This document shows, in pieces, positions 7,939-16,290 of a stretch of DNA of 17,733 nucleotides (positions are counted from its first letter, which is position 1; each line of letters opens with the position of its first letter). The notes below the pieces were generated by a model, which was not told the DNA's origin, made no database searches, and saw only the letters and a list, made by a program, of their open reading frames with translations. The DNA is from an uncultured Eubacteriales bacterium (GTDB lineage: Bacteria; Bacillota; Clostridia; Oscillospirales; Acutalibacteraceae), in the NCBI GenBank assembly GCA_934489735.1, contig CAKSSR010000033.1, positions 1-17,733 on the forward strand, given 5' to 3'. The translations under genes were made by a program, and so were the position numbers.

Positions 7939-9678
7939 TTATTCGCACTTTTGTCTCTTTGAACTTGGCTCTTCTGACTTGTTTTCTGACTTATGCTCAA
8001 ATATTGATTTCGCATGCTCCATTGCACAAACTGGGCTCTTTCCTTCTTTTACTTCTCGCTCATAGATTTCAACCACTTCTCTTGCTTCAGCATCAGTCAT
8101 CCCATCTTCAACTATTAATATTGCATATCCCCTTGCATAATCATCACTTCTGCCTAAATTTACTTCATTTTCGAATATTTCTGCTCTAACACTTGCTTTC
8201 TCTTCAGTTATAACGGGTTCAGTTACTAACATTGCATATTCAGCTGCATATAAATCGCTTTTACCATTTCTCTTCTGTTGCTCATATATCTTAGCTCTTT
8301 CCTGTACAGCCTCATAACTCAAGTTATATCTTGCAAATAGTCTTGCATGTTCCCTGGCATAGTCGACACTTCCCCCTGTTTCAATCTCTTGAGCATATAT
8401 ATCTGCTCTACATTTAGCCTCATACTTGTTCACATTGCTTACTTTTAGTCTTGCATATTCTATTGCATAATCAGATTTCTTACCTGATTTAATACTTTTC
8501 TCATAAATCTTAGTTCTTGCTATTGCTTTTTCTTTTTCTTCTTTATCTTCTACTACTAATCTTGCATATTCTCTTATATATTTATTTTCTTTTTCTTTAT
8601 TTCGAGTCTTCTCTTCCTCATATATCTGTGCCCTAGCCCTTGCCTTACTCTCTTCTACTTTAAGTTTAATTCTTAACTTTGCATACTCTCTGGCATAAAT
8701 ATCACTCTTCCCATTGTTCATTTCCTGATCAAATATTTCTGCTCTAGCTCTTGCATCAGTTTCTTTTAGCTTATGTTTTACTACCAGCACTTCATATTCC
8801 CTTATAAATGCAATACTTTTATTTGATTTCATTTCTTTTTCATTAATTTCTGCCATTTTTCTTGCATTATCTTCTTTTTCATTATGAATTACTTTTAATC
8901 TTGCATACTCTCTGGCATAAGCTTCACTCTTACCCGACTTACGTTCATTTTCATATAGTTCAACTCTTCTTGCAATTTCGGTCTCATCTGATTTACATTC
9001 CAATTTAATTTTAGCATATTCTCTTGCATATGTATCGCTCTTGCCAGCTTTCAATTGTTGACTGAATATTGCTAGCATACGTCTCGCATCAAATTCTGAA
9101 AAATCTTTAGACATAGCTAACTCAGCATACTCCTTAGCATAATTCTCACCATTACCGCATTTAATTTCCTTATCAAATATTTCAGATTTCTTTCTTGCGT
9201 CTGTTTCTTTTAATTGATCAATAACTATTGATCTTGCATAACATCTTGCATAGTCTACACTTTTGCCAGATATAACTTCCTTTTCAAATATTCCTGCCAT
9301 TGTCTTAGCTTTTTCTGCTTTAATATCATCAATTGCAATTAGTCTTACATGTTCCTCTGTATAAATATCGCTCTTTTTAGATTTTATATCTTGTTCATAT
9401 GCTCTAGCGCCCAATAACGCTCTAATGTTACTCACTTTAAAATTTACAATCAAGTAAGCATATTTCTTTGCAAAATTAGGACTTTTTCTAAGCTTAATTT
9501 GCCTTTCTATTATTTTTTCTAGCTCTCCGTTGCCATTTGCCTCGCCTAGTTGTTCAGTTTTAATCTGATTATTACCATTATTGTCTTGATTCATCATTGC
9601 CATTGTTGACAATGCAGAAATTGCCGTCCCCAAGCATAATGTTGAAATAGATATTTTAATTACTTTATTAATTTTCAT
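7939..9678 (-). CDS. A4: exported 37-residue-repeat protein with about 14 units
   Basis: Function is not recognised. The frame opens at a TTG at 9693, but GGAGG is correctly spaced from the ATG at 9678 (MKINKVIK), giving 579 residues. A signal peptide ends near LSTMA. About fourteen units follow in near-perfect 37-residue phase; this gene shows the consensus best, for example AEIFDQEMNNGKSDIYAREY followed by AKLRIKLKVEESKARA. One unit has a charged insert (RNKEKENK). The C-terminal tail is hydrophilic and ends in SSKRQKCE, almost the tail of A1. The pattern suggests a long alpha-solenoid like TPR or Sel1 arrays, but the consensus is neither; I infer a binding scaffold outside the membrane. 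No catalytic motif is seen. Confidence 0.92.
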   Translation of the reverse strand: MKINKVIKISISTLCLGTAISALSTMAMMNQDNNGNNQIKTEQLGEANGNGELEKIIERQIKLRKSPNFAKKYAYLIVNFKVSNIRALLGARAYEQDIKSKKSDIYTEEHVRLIAIDDIKAEKAKTMAGIFEKEVISGKSVDYARCYARSIVIDQLKETDARKKSEIFDKEIKCGNGENYAKEYAELAMSKDFSEFDARRMLAIFSQQLKAGKSDTYAREYAKIKLECKSDETEIARRVELYENERKSGKSEAYAREYARLKVIHNEKEDNARKMAEINEKEMKSNKSIAFIREYEVLVVKHKLKETDARARAEIFDQEMNNGKSDIYAREYAKLRIKLKVEESKARARAQIYEEEKTRNKEKENKYIREYARLVVEDKEEKEKAIARTKIYEKSIKSGKKSDYAIEYARLKVSNVNKYEAKCRADIYAQEIETGGSVDYAREHARLFARYNLSYEAVQERAKIYEQQKRNGKSDLYAAEYAMLVTEPVITEEKASVRAEIFENEVNLGRSDDYARGYAILIVEDGMTDAEAREVVEIYEREVKEGKSPVCAMEHAKSIFEHKSENKSEEPSSKRQKCE

Positions 9679-9710
9679 TGATTTTTCCTCCAAATTCTTA
9701 TCATATCATT

Positions 9711-9742
9711 ATTTTACCACATTTTATTCTTCAAATATCCAA
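9711..9742 (-). promoter_or_regulatory. Putative promoter of A4 (extended -10)
   Basis: The minus strand reads TGG-TAAAAT (9711-9719), with TTGGAT 20 bp upstream (9737-9742), the same layout as at A2. The -10 differs from TATAAT at one position. Confidence 0.4.
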
Positions 9743-9766
9743 TTTAACAAAATCTTAATATAAATT
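9740..9766 (-). promoter_or_regulatory. Conserved upstream element, copy 2 (A4)
   Basis: On the plus strand this reads CAATTTAACAAAATCTTAAT then ATAAATT. It differs from the A2 copy only at one position (C for T), although the coding regions of A2 and A4 are far more diverged than that. Confidence 0.5.
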
Positions 9767-9776
9767 TAAATTAAAT

Positions 9777-9802
9777 AAGCTTGACGAAATTAAGTCAAGC
9801 CT
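9777..9802 (-). terminator. Hairpin after B1
   Basis: On the minus strand AGGCTTGAC pairs with GTCAAGCTT over about eight positions around the loop TTAATTTC, followed by the A/T-rich ATTTAATTTAAATTT. It lies 10 bp past the stop of B1 and separates the B group from the A group. Confidence 0.55.
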
Positions 9803-9812
9803 TGTTTTTTAC

Positions 9813-12188
9813 TTATCTTTTCTTTTTAAATTCTGGTTCATCATTAACATCTGGTGAATTATGCTGTCTTTTTGTAGCTTCTGATAATATATTATACTTC
9901 TCTGGTTCCAATAATCTAGCTTCCAACTCACTCATGTCATCTATAACCATTGGTCCCGCATGTTTTTCTTCACTTTTCATTTCTTTTTCTAATGCCTCTG
10001 CTATTAATCTTGCTTTTGCTTCATTATAATTTTCAATTCTTAATAAAACATATCCATGAGCATATATCTTACTCTTGCCTGATTGCAATTCTTTATAAAA
10101 CATCTGTGCATATTCACGTACTTTTTCTTCATTTAACTTTTCAATTTTCTTACTTTCCCTTAATAAACTTAATCTAATATATTCATCGGCGAATTCCTTC
10201 GATTTACTTTCATAATCCAAATATACTTTTGCAGCCATTTCTGATTGTCTATCATTAAAATTGTTAATCACTTTTAACATTACAAATCTATCAGCATAAT
10301 TTGCATTTCGACATTCATTCATTTTCTGTTCATATGCCTTTGATATTTTATCTATCTTTCTATCGTTTAGTTCATTAAATACTTTTAATGCTGCATACTT
10401 TATGGCATAGTAATCACTTTTACCTTTTCCGAGCAGCTGCCTGTATATTTCCAGGCCTTTCTTTGCTTGTTCATCGCTAAATTTATTTAAAACTTTTAAA
10501 ACTGCATATTTATACGTGAGATCTTCATCACCAATTTCATTAATTTTATCATTAAATACCTTCAAATACTCATATGCTTGCTCCCAGTTAAGTCCATCTA
10601 TTATCTGTACAAATACATATCTGTGATTATCAGCATCACGCATTCTCTCAAAACCAGCTTGCTCATACAGTTCTGCTCCCTCTGCTGCCAACTTATCACT
10701 CAATTTATAAACTGCCTTTAAAATTGCATATTCAGACGCATAATAATCTATCATTAAGTTTGCCATTCTAACATTTTTCTCGTACAGTCTTCCACCTTCT
10801 TCTGCTATTTCATCACTACATTCTTTAAACGCTTTTAAAGTTGCATAACCAATAGCATAACATTCTGTCTTTCCTTCTTTAATCTTCTTTTTACATGCCT
10901 CTATAAATTTTTCTCTTCTTTCGCCTTTTATATTAGAAATCATTTCTAACTTTGCATAAATCCTCGCATAGATTTCGCCTTTTCCTTCTTTTATCTTCTG
11001 TTCATATACTTCCGCAATATCTTCCGACATATCAAATTCCTGATCATCCATTACTACCGACTTTGCATATCCAAAAGCATACATTTCACTTTCACCTTCA
11101 CCGAGCTTTTCTTCGTAAAGTTCCATAATACGATCTTTTTCCTCGCTTTCCAGACAGCAAGTCAATTCTAATCTTGCATAGACAATTGCATAAGCTTCAT
11201 TTTGACCTTCTTCTATCTTCTGTTCATAAATTCTTATAAATTCATCTCTTTTTTCTCCTTCTATATCAAAAATCACTTGCAATTTTGCATAAATATTTGC
11301 ATAGAGCTCACTTTTACCACTTTGAATCTGCTGCTCATATACTTCTGCGACCTTTTCCGCCACATTATCGCTTTGTTTATCAATTATTACTAACTTCGCA
11401 TATTCAAAAGCATATACTTTGCTTTTACCTTCTTTTATTTTACTCTTAAATTTTCTTATTGCTCTTTTAGATTTTACTACATTTAACTTATAAATTGATA
11501 TCAATCTATTGCATTCTGTAATATCAATATCATCCGGTTCTTCACTTGCCTTCAAACTTTCCTCGAACAAGCTATCATATTCGCTTTCCTCAGACAAGAC
11601 ATAATTACCGTCTACTATTATCATAGATCCCAAAATATCTTCCGCACTACATTCCGCATGTTTTTCGGTTTTACCTTTTCTAATTTCTTGTCCATATATC
11701 TTTATAAATTCATCTCTTTCTCTTCCTTTTATATTATAAAGCGCTTCCAATCTTGCATAAATGTTTGCATATATATCATTTTTCCCTTCCTTTATCTTTT
11801 CCTCATATAACTCTGCAACTTTTTCTGCTTTTTTGTCGTCATTTAATTCATAAATCACTAATAATTTCGCATATTCAAAAGCATACACTTTGCTTTTGCC
11901 TTCTTTTATTTTACTTTTATATGCTTTCATTGCTTTTTTAGCTCTTTTACCCTTCAAGTTATACCTTGATATCAATTTGTTGCATTCTGTGAGGTCAATA
12001 CCGTCTTCTTCAATCTCATTTTCTTCTGAGCCGTTTCCTTCTGAACCACTATCTAACCTAACGCAGTCATCATAATAATTAATCTCTCCCAAAAAATCAA
12101 GATTATTTTCTGCTGCCATAATAGTCCCGCTAACTATTGTTCCCAAACATAATATGTACGTTGACATTTTTATAAATTTACTTAACAT
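9813..12188 (-). CDS. B1: largest exported repeat protein, with internally duplicated N-terminal module
   Basis: Function is not recognised. The 791-residue product starts at an ATG with AGAGGG upstream. The signal peptide contains YILCLGTIVSGTIMAA. An acidic Ser/Gly/Glu linker (about 48-66) follows. The TECN module appears at 64-187 and again at 221-328, joined by a second acidic linker, and a third copy lacking TECN is at about 366-443. Repeat units continue to about 690. Relative to B2 and B3, about four units near the C-terminus are missing, so EKEMKSEEKHAGPMVIDD runs straight into the end. The C-terminus has ATKRQ and then ends EPEFKKKR. The TECN Cys is conserved in B1-B4. It closes the B group and is followed by a hairpin. 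Confidence 0.9.
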   Translation of the reverse strand: MLSKFIKMSTYILCLGTIVSGTIMAAENNLDFLGEINYYDDCVRLDSGSEGNGSEENEIEEDGIDLTECNKLISRYNLKGKRAKKAMKAYKSKIKEGKSKVYAFEYAKLLVIYELNDDKKAEKVAELYEEKIKEGKNDIYANIYARLEALYNIKGRERDEFIKIYGQEIRKGKTEKHAECSAEDILGSMIIVDGNYVLSEESEYDSLFEESLKASEEPDDIDITECNRLISIYKLNVVKSKRAIRKFKSKIKEGKSKVYAFEYAKLVIIDKQSDNVAEKVAEVYEQQIQSGKSELYANIYAKLQVIFDIEGEKRDEFIRIYEQKIEEGQNEAYAIVYARLELTCCLESEEKDRIMELYEEKLGEGESEMYAFGYAKSVVMDDQEFDMSEDIAEVYEQKIKEGKGEIYARIYAKLEMISNIKGERREKFIEACKKKIKEGKTECYAIGYATLKAFKECSDEIAEEGGRLYEKNVRMANLMIDYYASEYAILKAVYKLSDKLAAEGAELYEQAGFERMRDADNHRYVFVQIIDGLNWEQAYEYLKVFNDKINEIGDEDLTYKYAVLKVLNKFSDEQAKKGLEIYRQLLGKGKSDYYAIKYAALKVFNELNDRKIDKISKAYEQKMNECRNANYADRFVMLKVINNFNDRQSEMAAKVYLDYESKSKEFADEYIRLSLLRESKKIEKLNEEKVREYAQMFYKELQSGKSKIYAHGYVLLRIENYNEAKARLIAEALEKEMKSEEKHAGPMVIDDMSELEARLLEPEKYNILSEATKRQHNSPDVNDEPEFKKKR
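10860..11999 (-). repeat. Three-fold module duplication inside B1
   Basis: The block KSKVYAFEYAK, then YE.KIKEGK..IYA.IYA, then IKGER/EGEKRDEFI occurs at about residues 98-180, 253-332 and 366-443. The first two copies also carry the TECN.LIS.Y.L segment and a preceding acidic linker. B2, B3 and B4 have only one TECN copy. Confidence 0.75.
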
Positions 12189-12222
12189 TATTTATTCCCT
12201 CTTTCAAAAATTATAAATTAAG

Positions 12223-12250
12223 TAAGTTTGGCTCAATTGAGCCAAACTTA
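12223..12250. repeat. Perfect 28-bp palindrome between B2 and B1
   Basis: Each half is TAAGTTTGGCTCAA or its complement, with no mismatch. It lies 14 bp past the B2 stop. As RNA it makes a stable hairpin on either strand but lacks a strong U tract (minus strand continues CTTAATTTATAATTTTT). It could be a terminator or processing hairpin, or a site for a dimeric regulator next to B1. Confidence 0.7.
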
Positions 12251-12264
12251 TTTCATATTAAAGC

Positions 12265-14229
12265 TCATTTTTTCTTTTTAAATTCTGGCTGCTCATAAAC
12301 CTTTGATAAATCAATTCCTCTTTTACAAATCAAATTACCTGGTAGCATGTTGAAACCTTCAATTGAATGATTTAGCCTTAGTACTAACATTCCAGCCTCT
12401 TCTTCACTTTTATTTTCAAGAACTATTAGTCTTGCATACGTTCTTATGTCGGTTTCGTTTTCTTTGCCACTTAATACTTCTCCCTCAAAGATTTTTGCCA
12501 TTTTTCTTGCTTTTTCCGGTTCTTTTTCCATGTGATCTTTTACTATAAGCCTAGCATATTCTGTTGCATAGAAACAACTTTTCCCCATTTTGATATTTTC
12601 CAAGTAAATTTCTGTAATTCTTTTTGCTTCTTCTTCATTAGCATCATAACAATCTACTGCTTTTGCATATTCTCTAGCATATTCTTCTCCCTTTTCTATA
12701 TGCTGTGCAAATATTTTTGATCGCGTAGATGCTGATGTCGTATCAACTTTATGATTTAAGACCAAATTTATATACTCTCTTGCAGACACATCACTTGCTT
12801 CTCTTGAGCTTGTAATTTCTCTAGTATACATTTTTGCCATTAATTTAGCCTTTGAGTCATCATAATTCTTAATTTTTAGTAAAACATATTCGTGGGCATA
12901 TATTTTGCTTCTGCCTGAGTTTAATTCTTTGATAAATAATCTTACATATTCCCTTAATTCTTTCTTACTTAGTCTTCTAATTTTCCCTTCTTCCATAAGG
13001 ATTTTCAATCTTATATGTTCATCGATCTTATCCTCATCATCTTGACACTCGTCATAATTTATTTTATATATCTTTGCACCGATATCTGCTTGTTTATCAT
13101 TAAAATTATTAATTATTTTTAGCATTGCATACTTACTAGAGTAATTTGCATCATGAGTTTCTTCAATCTTTTGTTCGTATATCCTTGATATTTCTTCTAT
13201 TTTTCTATCACTTAATTTATCAAGTACTTTCAATGCTGCATATTTAATAGCATAATGTTCACTTTTGCCTTCTTTAACTTTCATTTTATATATTTCCAAG
13301 GCTTCATTTGCTTGTTCATCATTAAAATAATTAAATACTTTTAGAAATATGTATTCATGCGCATAAGATTCGTCCTTAATTTTATAATCCTTCTTCATAT
13401 ACATTCTCATATATTTACTTGCTTGATCGTAGTTAAATCCATAAACCGAATATAGCAATGTATATCTATGGCTATATTCTTCACCTTCTCCTTCCTCTAA
13501 ATATATATTTTCATATACTTCTGCACCTTCTCTTGCTCGTTCTTCACTAAATTTGTAAATTACTTTTAAATTTGCATATTCAGAAGCATAATAGTCGATC
13601 ATTATAAACTTTCTTTTAACATTGTTTTCATACAATGCGGCTCCCTCTTCTGCCTGTTCGTCACTCCAGCCCATTAGCAATTTAAAGTCTGCATATCCAA
13701 TAGCATAACGTTCTGACTTTCCTTCTTTAATTTTTTCTTCGTATAGCTTTATGAACTCATCTTTCTCATCTATTCCAGAAAGCACTTCCAATTTTGCATA
13801 AATATTTGCATAGATCTCACTTTTGCCTTCCTTTAGTTTTTGTTCATATATTTCTGCAATTTGTTCTCCCGTTATGTCATCTTCTTGCTTATCGAATACC
13901 ATTTCTTTCGCATATTCGACAGCATACTCTTTACTCTTACCTTCTTTTATCTTATCTTTATATTTTCTTATTACTTTTTTAGACTGTTTCTCATCCAGCT
14001 TGTAAGTTGATATCAATCTGTTACACTCTGTAATGTCGATACCATCATCTTCTGTCCCACTTTCTTCAGGTTCGCTTTCGCTAGAACTACTTGTTAAAAT
14101 GATATCTCCTCTCCATTCATCTTCTTCAGAAGAATCATAGTTTTTTTCAATTGCTAGCATAGATCCGCTAATCATTGTTCCTAAACATAGAATACATGTT
14201 GACATTTTGATAAATTTACTTAATGACAT
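12265..14229 (-). CDS. B2: exported 37-residue-repeat protein with TECN module
   Basis: Function is not recognised. The 654-residue product starts at an ATG preceded by AGAAGGA. The signal segment (CILCLGTMISGSMLA) is followed by an acidic Ser/Glu linker (about 33-63) and TECNRLISTYKL (67-78). About fifteen repeat units follow, such as EIYEQKLKEGKSEIYANIYA and YKMKVKEGKSEHYAIKYAAL. One short unit, IEKGEEYAREYAKA, lacks the usual GKS and is shared with B3. The end is EQPEFKKKK. It lies only 35 bp from B3 with no hairpin between, so the two are probably co-transcribed. It ends in TGA, confirming TGA as a stop in this genome. Confidence 0.92.
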   Translation of the reverse strand: MSLSKFIKMSTCILCLGTMISGSMLAIEKNYDSSEEDEWRGDIILTSSSSESEPEESGTEDDGIDITECNRLISTYKLDEKQSKKVIRKYKDKIKEGKSKEYAVEYAKEMVFDKQEDDITGEQIAEIYEQKLKEGKSEIYANIYAKLEVLSGIDEKDEFIKLYEEKIKEGKSERYAIGYADFKLLMGWSDEQAEEGAALYENNVKRKFIMIDYYASEYANLKVIYKFSEERAREGAEVYENIYLEEGEGEEYSHRYTLLYSVYGFNYDQASKYMRMYMKKDYKIKDESYAHEYIFLKVFNYFNDEQANEALEIYKMKVKEGKSEHYAIKYAALKVLDKLSDRKIEEISRIYEQKIEETHDANYSSKYAMLKIINNFNDKQADIGAKIYKINYDECQDDEDKIDEHIRLKILMEEGKIRRLSKKELREYVRLFIKELNSGRSKIYAHEYVLLKIKNYDDSKAKLMAKMYTREITSSREASDVSAREYINLVLNHKVDTTSASTRSKIFAQHIEKGEEYAREYAKAVDCYDANEEEAKRITEIYLENIKMGKSCFYATEYARLIVKDHMEKEPEKARKMAKIFEGEVLSGKENETDIRTYARLIVLENKSEEEAGMLVLRLNHSIEGFNMLPGNLICKRGIDLSKVYEQPEFKKKK

Positions 14230-14264
14230 TATCTTGTTCCTTCTTTCAAAAATATAAATTAAAT

Positions 14265-16223
14265 CTATTTTTTCTTTTTAGATTCTGGCTGGTTAGTTGT
14301 AGAAAAGTAAAACTCTCTTTTAACAGGCACAAATATCCCCCTGTTAGTAAAAGGAGTACTATGTTGTCCCACTGACACGCTGAAGCTAGCGGCAAGTCTA
14401 CTCTTATTATCAATCACTACTAGCTTTGCATATTCTCGTGCAGCTTCTTCGCTTAGCTTTCCTCTTATCATCTCTTTCTCAAACATTTTTGTCATTTTTA
14501 CAATTTTTTCTGGTCCCACGTCAAAATGAGACTTCACGACAAGTCGTGCATATTCCGTTGCATAACATCGACTCTTCCCTGCTCTAACATTTTCCAAATA
14601 AATTTTAGTCATTTTCTCAGCTTCTTCTTCAGTAGCATGATAATAAACCATCATTCTCGCATATTCTCTAGCATATTCTTCTCCCTTTCCTATATTTTTT
14701 GCAAATATTTCTGCTAGATCACGCGCAAATACTTCAACGACATTACAATTTAAAACCAAATTCATATATTCTCTTACAAATACGTCATTTGCTCCTGGTT
14801 TAAGCATTTCCTGAGCATACATTTTTGCTATAAACCTTGCCCTTGAGTCATCATAGTTCTTAATTTTTGATATAACATACTCACTGGCATATGCCTTACT
14901 TCTACCCGAATTCAGTATCTGCGTAAATAGTTCCAGATACACATCCATTTCCTTTTTATTTAGCCTTCTGATTTTTCCCTCTTCCATAAGTATTTTTAAT
15001 TCTACATACTCATCAGCTACAGTTTCTAATGAATCCTCGCAAACTTCTTCATATGCTCTTGCACCCACATCTGCCTGTTTGTCATTACGTTTATCAACTA
15101 CTTTTAACATTGCATATTTGTTAGCATATGTTGCATCACGAGACTCCTTCATCTTTTGTTCATATATCGTTGATATTTCTTCTATTTTTCTGTCACTTAA
15201 TTCATCAAGCACTTTCAATGCTGCATATCTAATAGCATAATCCTCACTTTTGCCTTTTCTGACCTTTCCCTCATATATTGCCAAGCTTTCTCTTGTTTGC
15301 TTATCATCAAAGTTATTAAATGCCTTCAAAAGTGCATATTTACGAGCAAAGTCTTTATCTCTAGTCCTTCCAAGCATACTATTATATTCTGATATATAGT
15401 CATATGCCTGTTGCATATTAAACCCGTCAATCATTTGTACCATTACAAACAAATGGCTAAGTCCTTCTCCCTCTCCGTTACCAGTTGCTTCTTCATAGAG
15501 TTCTGCTCCTCTTTTTGCTTGTTCATCATCAAAATTATGGACTATTTTCAAATTTGCATATTCATAAGCATAGTGATCTATTTGTATCGGTTTTACTTTA
15601 CTATTTCTTTCATATAAAATAGCTCCCTCTTCTGCCTGTTTGTCATCCCATTTCCATAGCTTGAAATATGCATATCCCATAGCATAACATTCTGTCTTTC
15701 CCTCTTTAATTTTTTGCTCATATGCTTTTGCAATTCTATCCGTTTTCTTTTCTCCCATACAAACACGCACTTGAAATTCTGCATAGATACTTGCATAAGC
15801 TTCATCTTTACCTTCTTTTATCTTCTTTTCATATACATCTGCAATGTCGTCTCCTATAATATCGCTTGTTTCTTCATCGACTACCATTACCTTTGCATAT
15901 TCAAAAGCATATATTTCGCTTTCGCCTTCTTCTATTTTGCTTTTAAATGCTTCTATTGCTTTATCAGATTGCTCTTTATTCAGCTTATATTTTGATATCA
16001 GTCTATTGCATTCTGTAATATCAATAAAATCAGCGTCTTCATTTCCTACATTTTCCGTCTCAGTTTCAGTATCGTCTTGATAAATTGTTGAACTAGTGTA
16101 GTTGTTTTGTTCCGCACACTCAGGAAAATCATTATTATTTTCCGTTGCCATCACATATCCACTAACTATTGTTCCTAGACATAAGATACATGTTGACATT
16201 TTAATAATTTTACTTAATAACAT
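14265..16223 (-). CDS. B3: exported 37-residue-repeat protein with TECN module
   Basis: Function is not recognised. An open frame extends to 16283, but the first twenty codons overlap the remnant tail of B4. AGAAGGA is placed correctly for the ATG at 16223 (MLLSKIIKMST), the same start context as B1 and B2, so 652 residues are assigned. After the signal peptide (CILCLGTIVSGYVMA) come an acidic Thr/Glu linker (about 50-66), TECNRLISKYKL (70-81) and about fifteen units. It is the closest relative of B2 along its whole length. The tail extends after the last unit (PVKREFYFSTTN) and ends QPESKKKK. Confidence 0.92.
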   Translation of the reverse strand: MLLSKIIKMSTCILCLGTIVSGYVMATENNNDFPECAEQNNYTSSTIYQDDTETETENVGNEDADFIDITECNRLISKYKLNKEQSDKAIEAFKSKIEEGESEIYAFEYAKVMVVDEETSDIIGDDIADVYEKKIKEGKDEAYASIYAEFQVRVCMGEKKTDRIAKAYEQKIKEGKTECYAMGYAYFKLWKWDDKQAEEGAILYERNSKVKPIQIDHYAYEYANLKIVHNFDDEQAKRGAELYEEATGNGEGEGLSHLFVMVQMIDGFNMQQAYDYISEYNSMLGRTRDKDFARKYALLKAFNNFDDKQTRESLAIYEGKVRKGKSEDYAIRYAALKVLDELSDRKIEEISTIYEQKMKESRDATYANKYAMLKVVDKRNDKQADVGARAYEEVCEDSLETVADEYVELKILMEEGKIRRLNKKEMDVYLELFTQILNSGRSKAYASEYVISKIKNYDDSRARFIAKMYAQEMLKPGANDVFVREYMNLVLNCNVVEVFARDLAEIFAKNIGKGEEYAREYARMMVYYHATEEEAEKMTKIYLENVRAGKSRCYATEYARLVVKSHFDVGPEKIVKMTKMFEKEMIRGKLSEEAAREYAKLVVIDNKSRLAASFSVSVGQHSTPFTNRGIFVPVKREFYFSTTNQPESKKKK

Positions 16224-16252
16224 TATTTTAATCCTTCTTTCAAGCATTAACT

Positions 16253-16278
16253 CTATTTTTTTTTTCACATTCTGGTTC
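16253..16278 (-). other. Relic of the B4 basic tail beyond its stop codon
   Basis: Directly past the B4 stop, in the same frame, the DNA still encodes FTIDEPECEKK, matching the paralogous ends EPEFKKKR, QPESKKKK and EPEAKRRK. A run of ten A residues (16256-16265 on the minus strand) then shifts past the expected stop; one more A would give EPECEKKK followed by TAG. Confidence 0.7.
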
Positions 16279-16290
16279 ATCAATAGTAAA

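Noticed and set aside
15593..15805. Minus-strand 70-codon frame inside B3
   Set aside because: It lies wholly in another frame of B3, has no ribosome binding site of its own, and its Lys-rich sequence is simply frame-shifted repeat DNA.
16224..16283. Extended N-terminus of B3 beginning at 16283
   Set aside because: The extra twenty codons cover the B4 tail relic and poly-A tract. The ribosome binding site and signal peptide both support the start at 16223.
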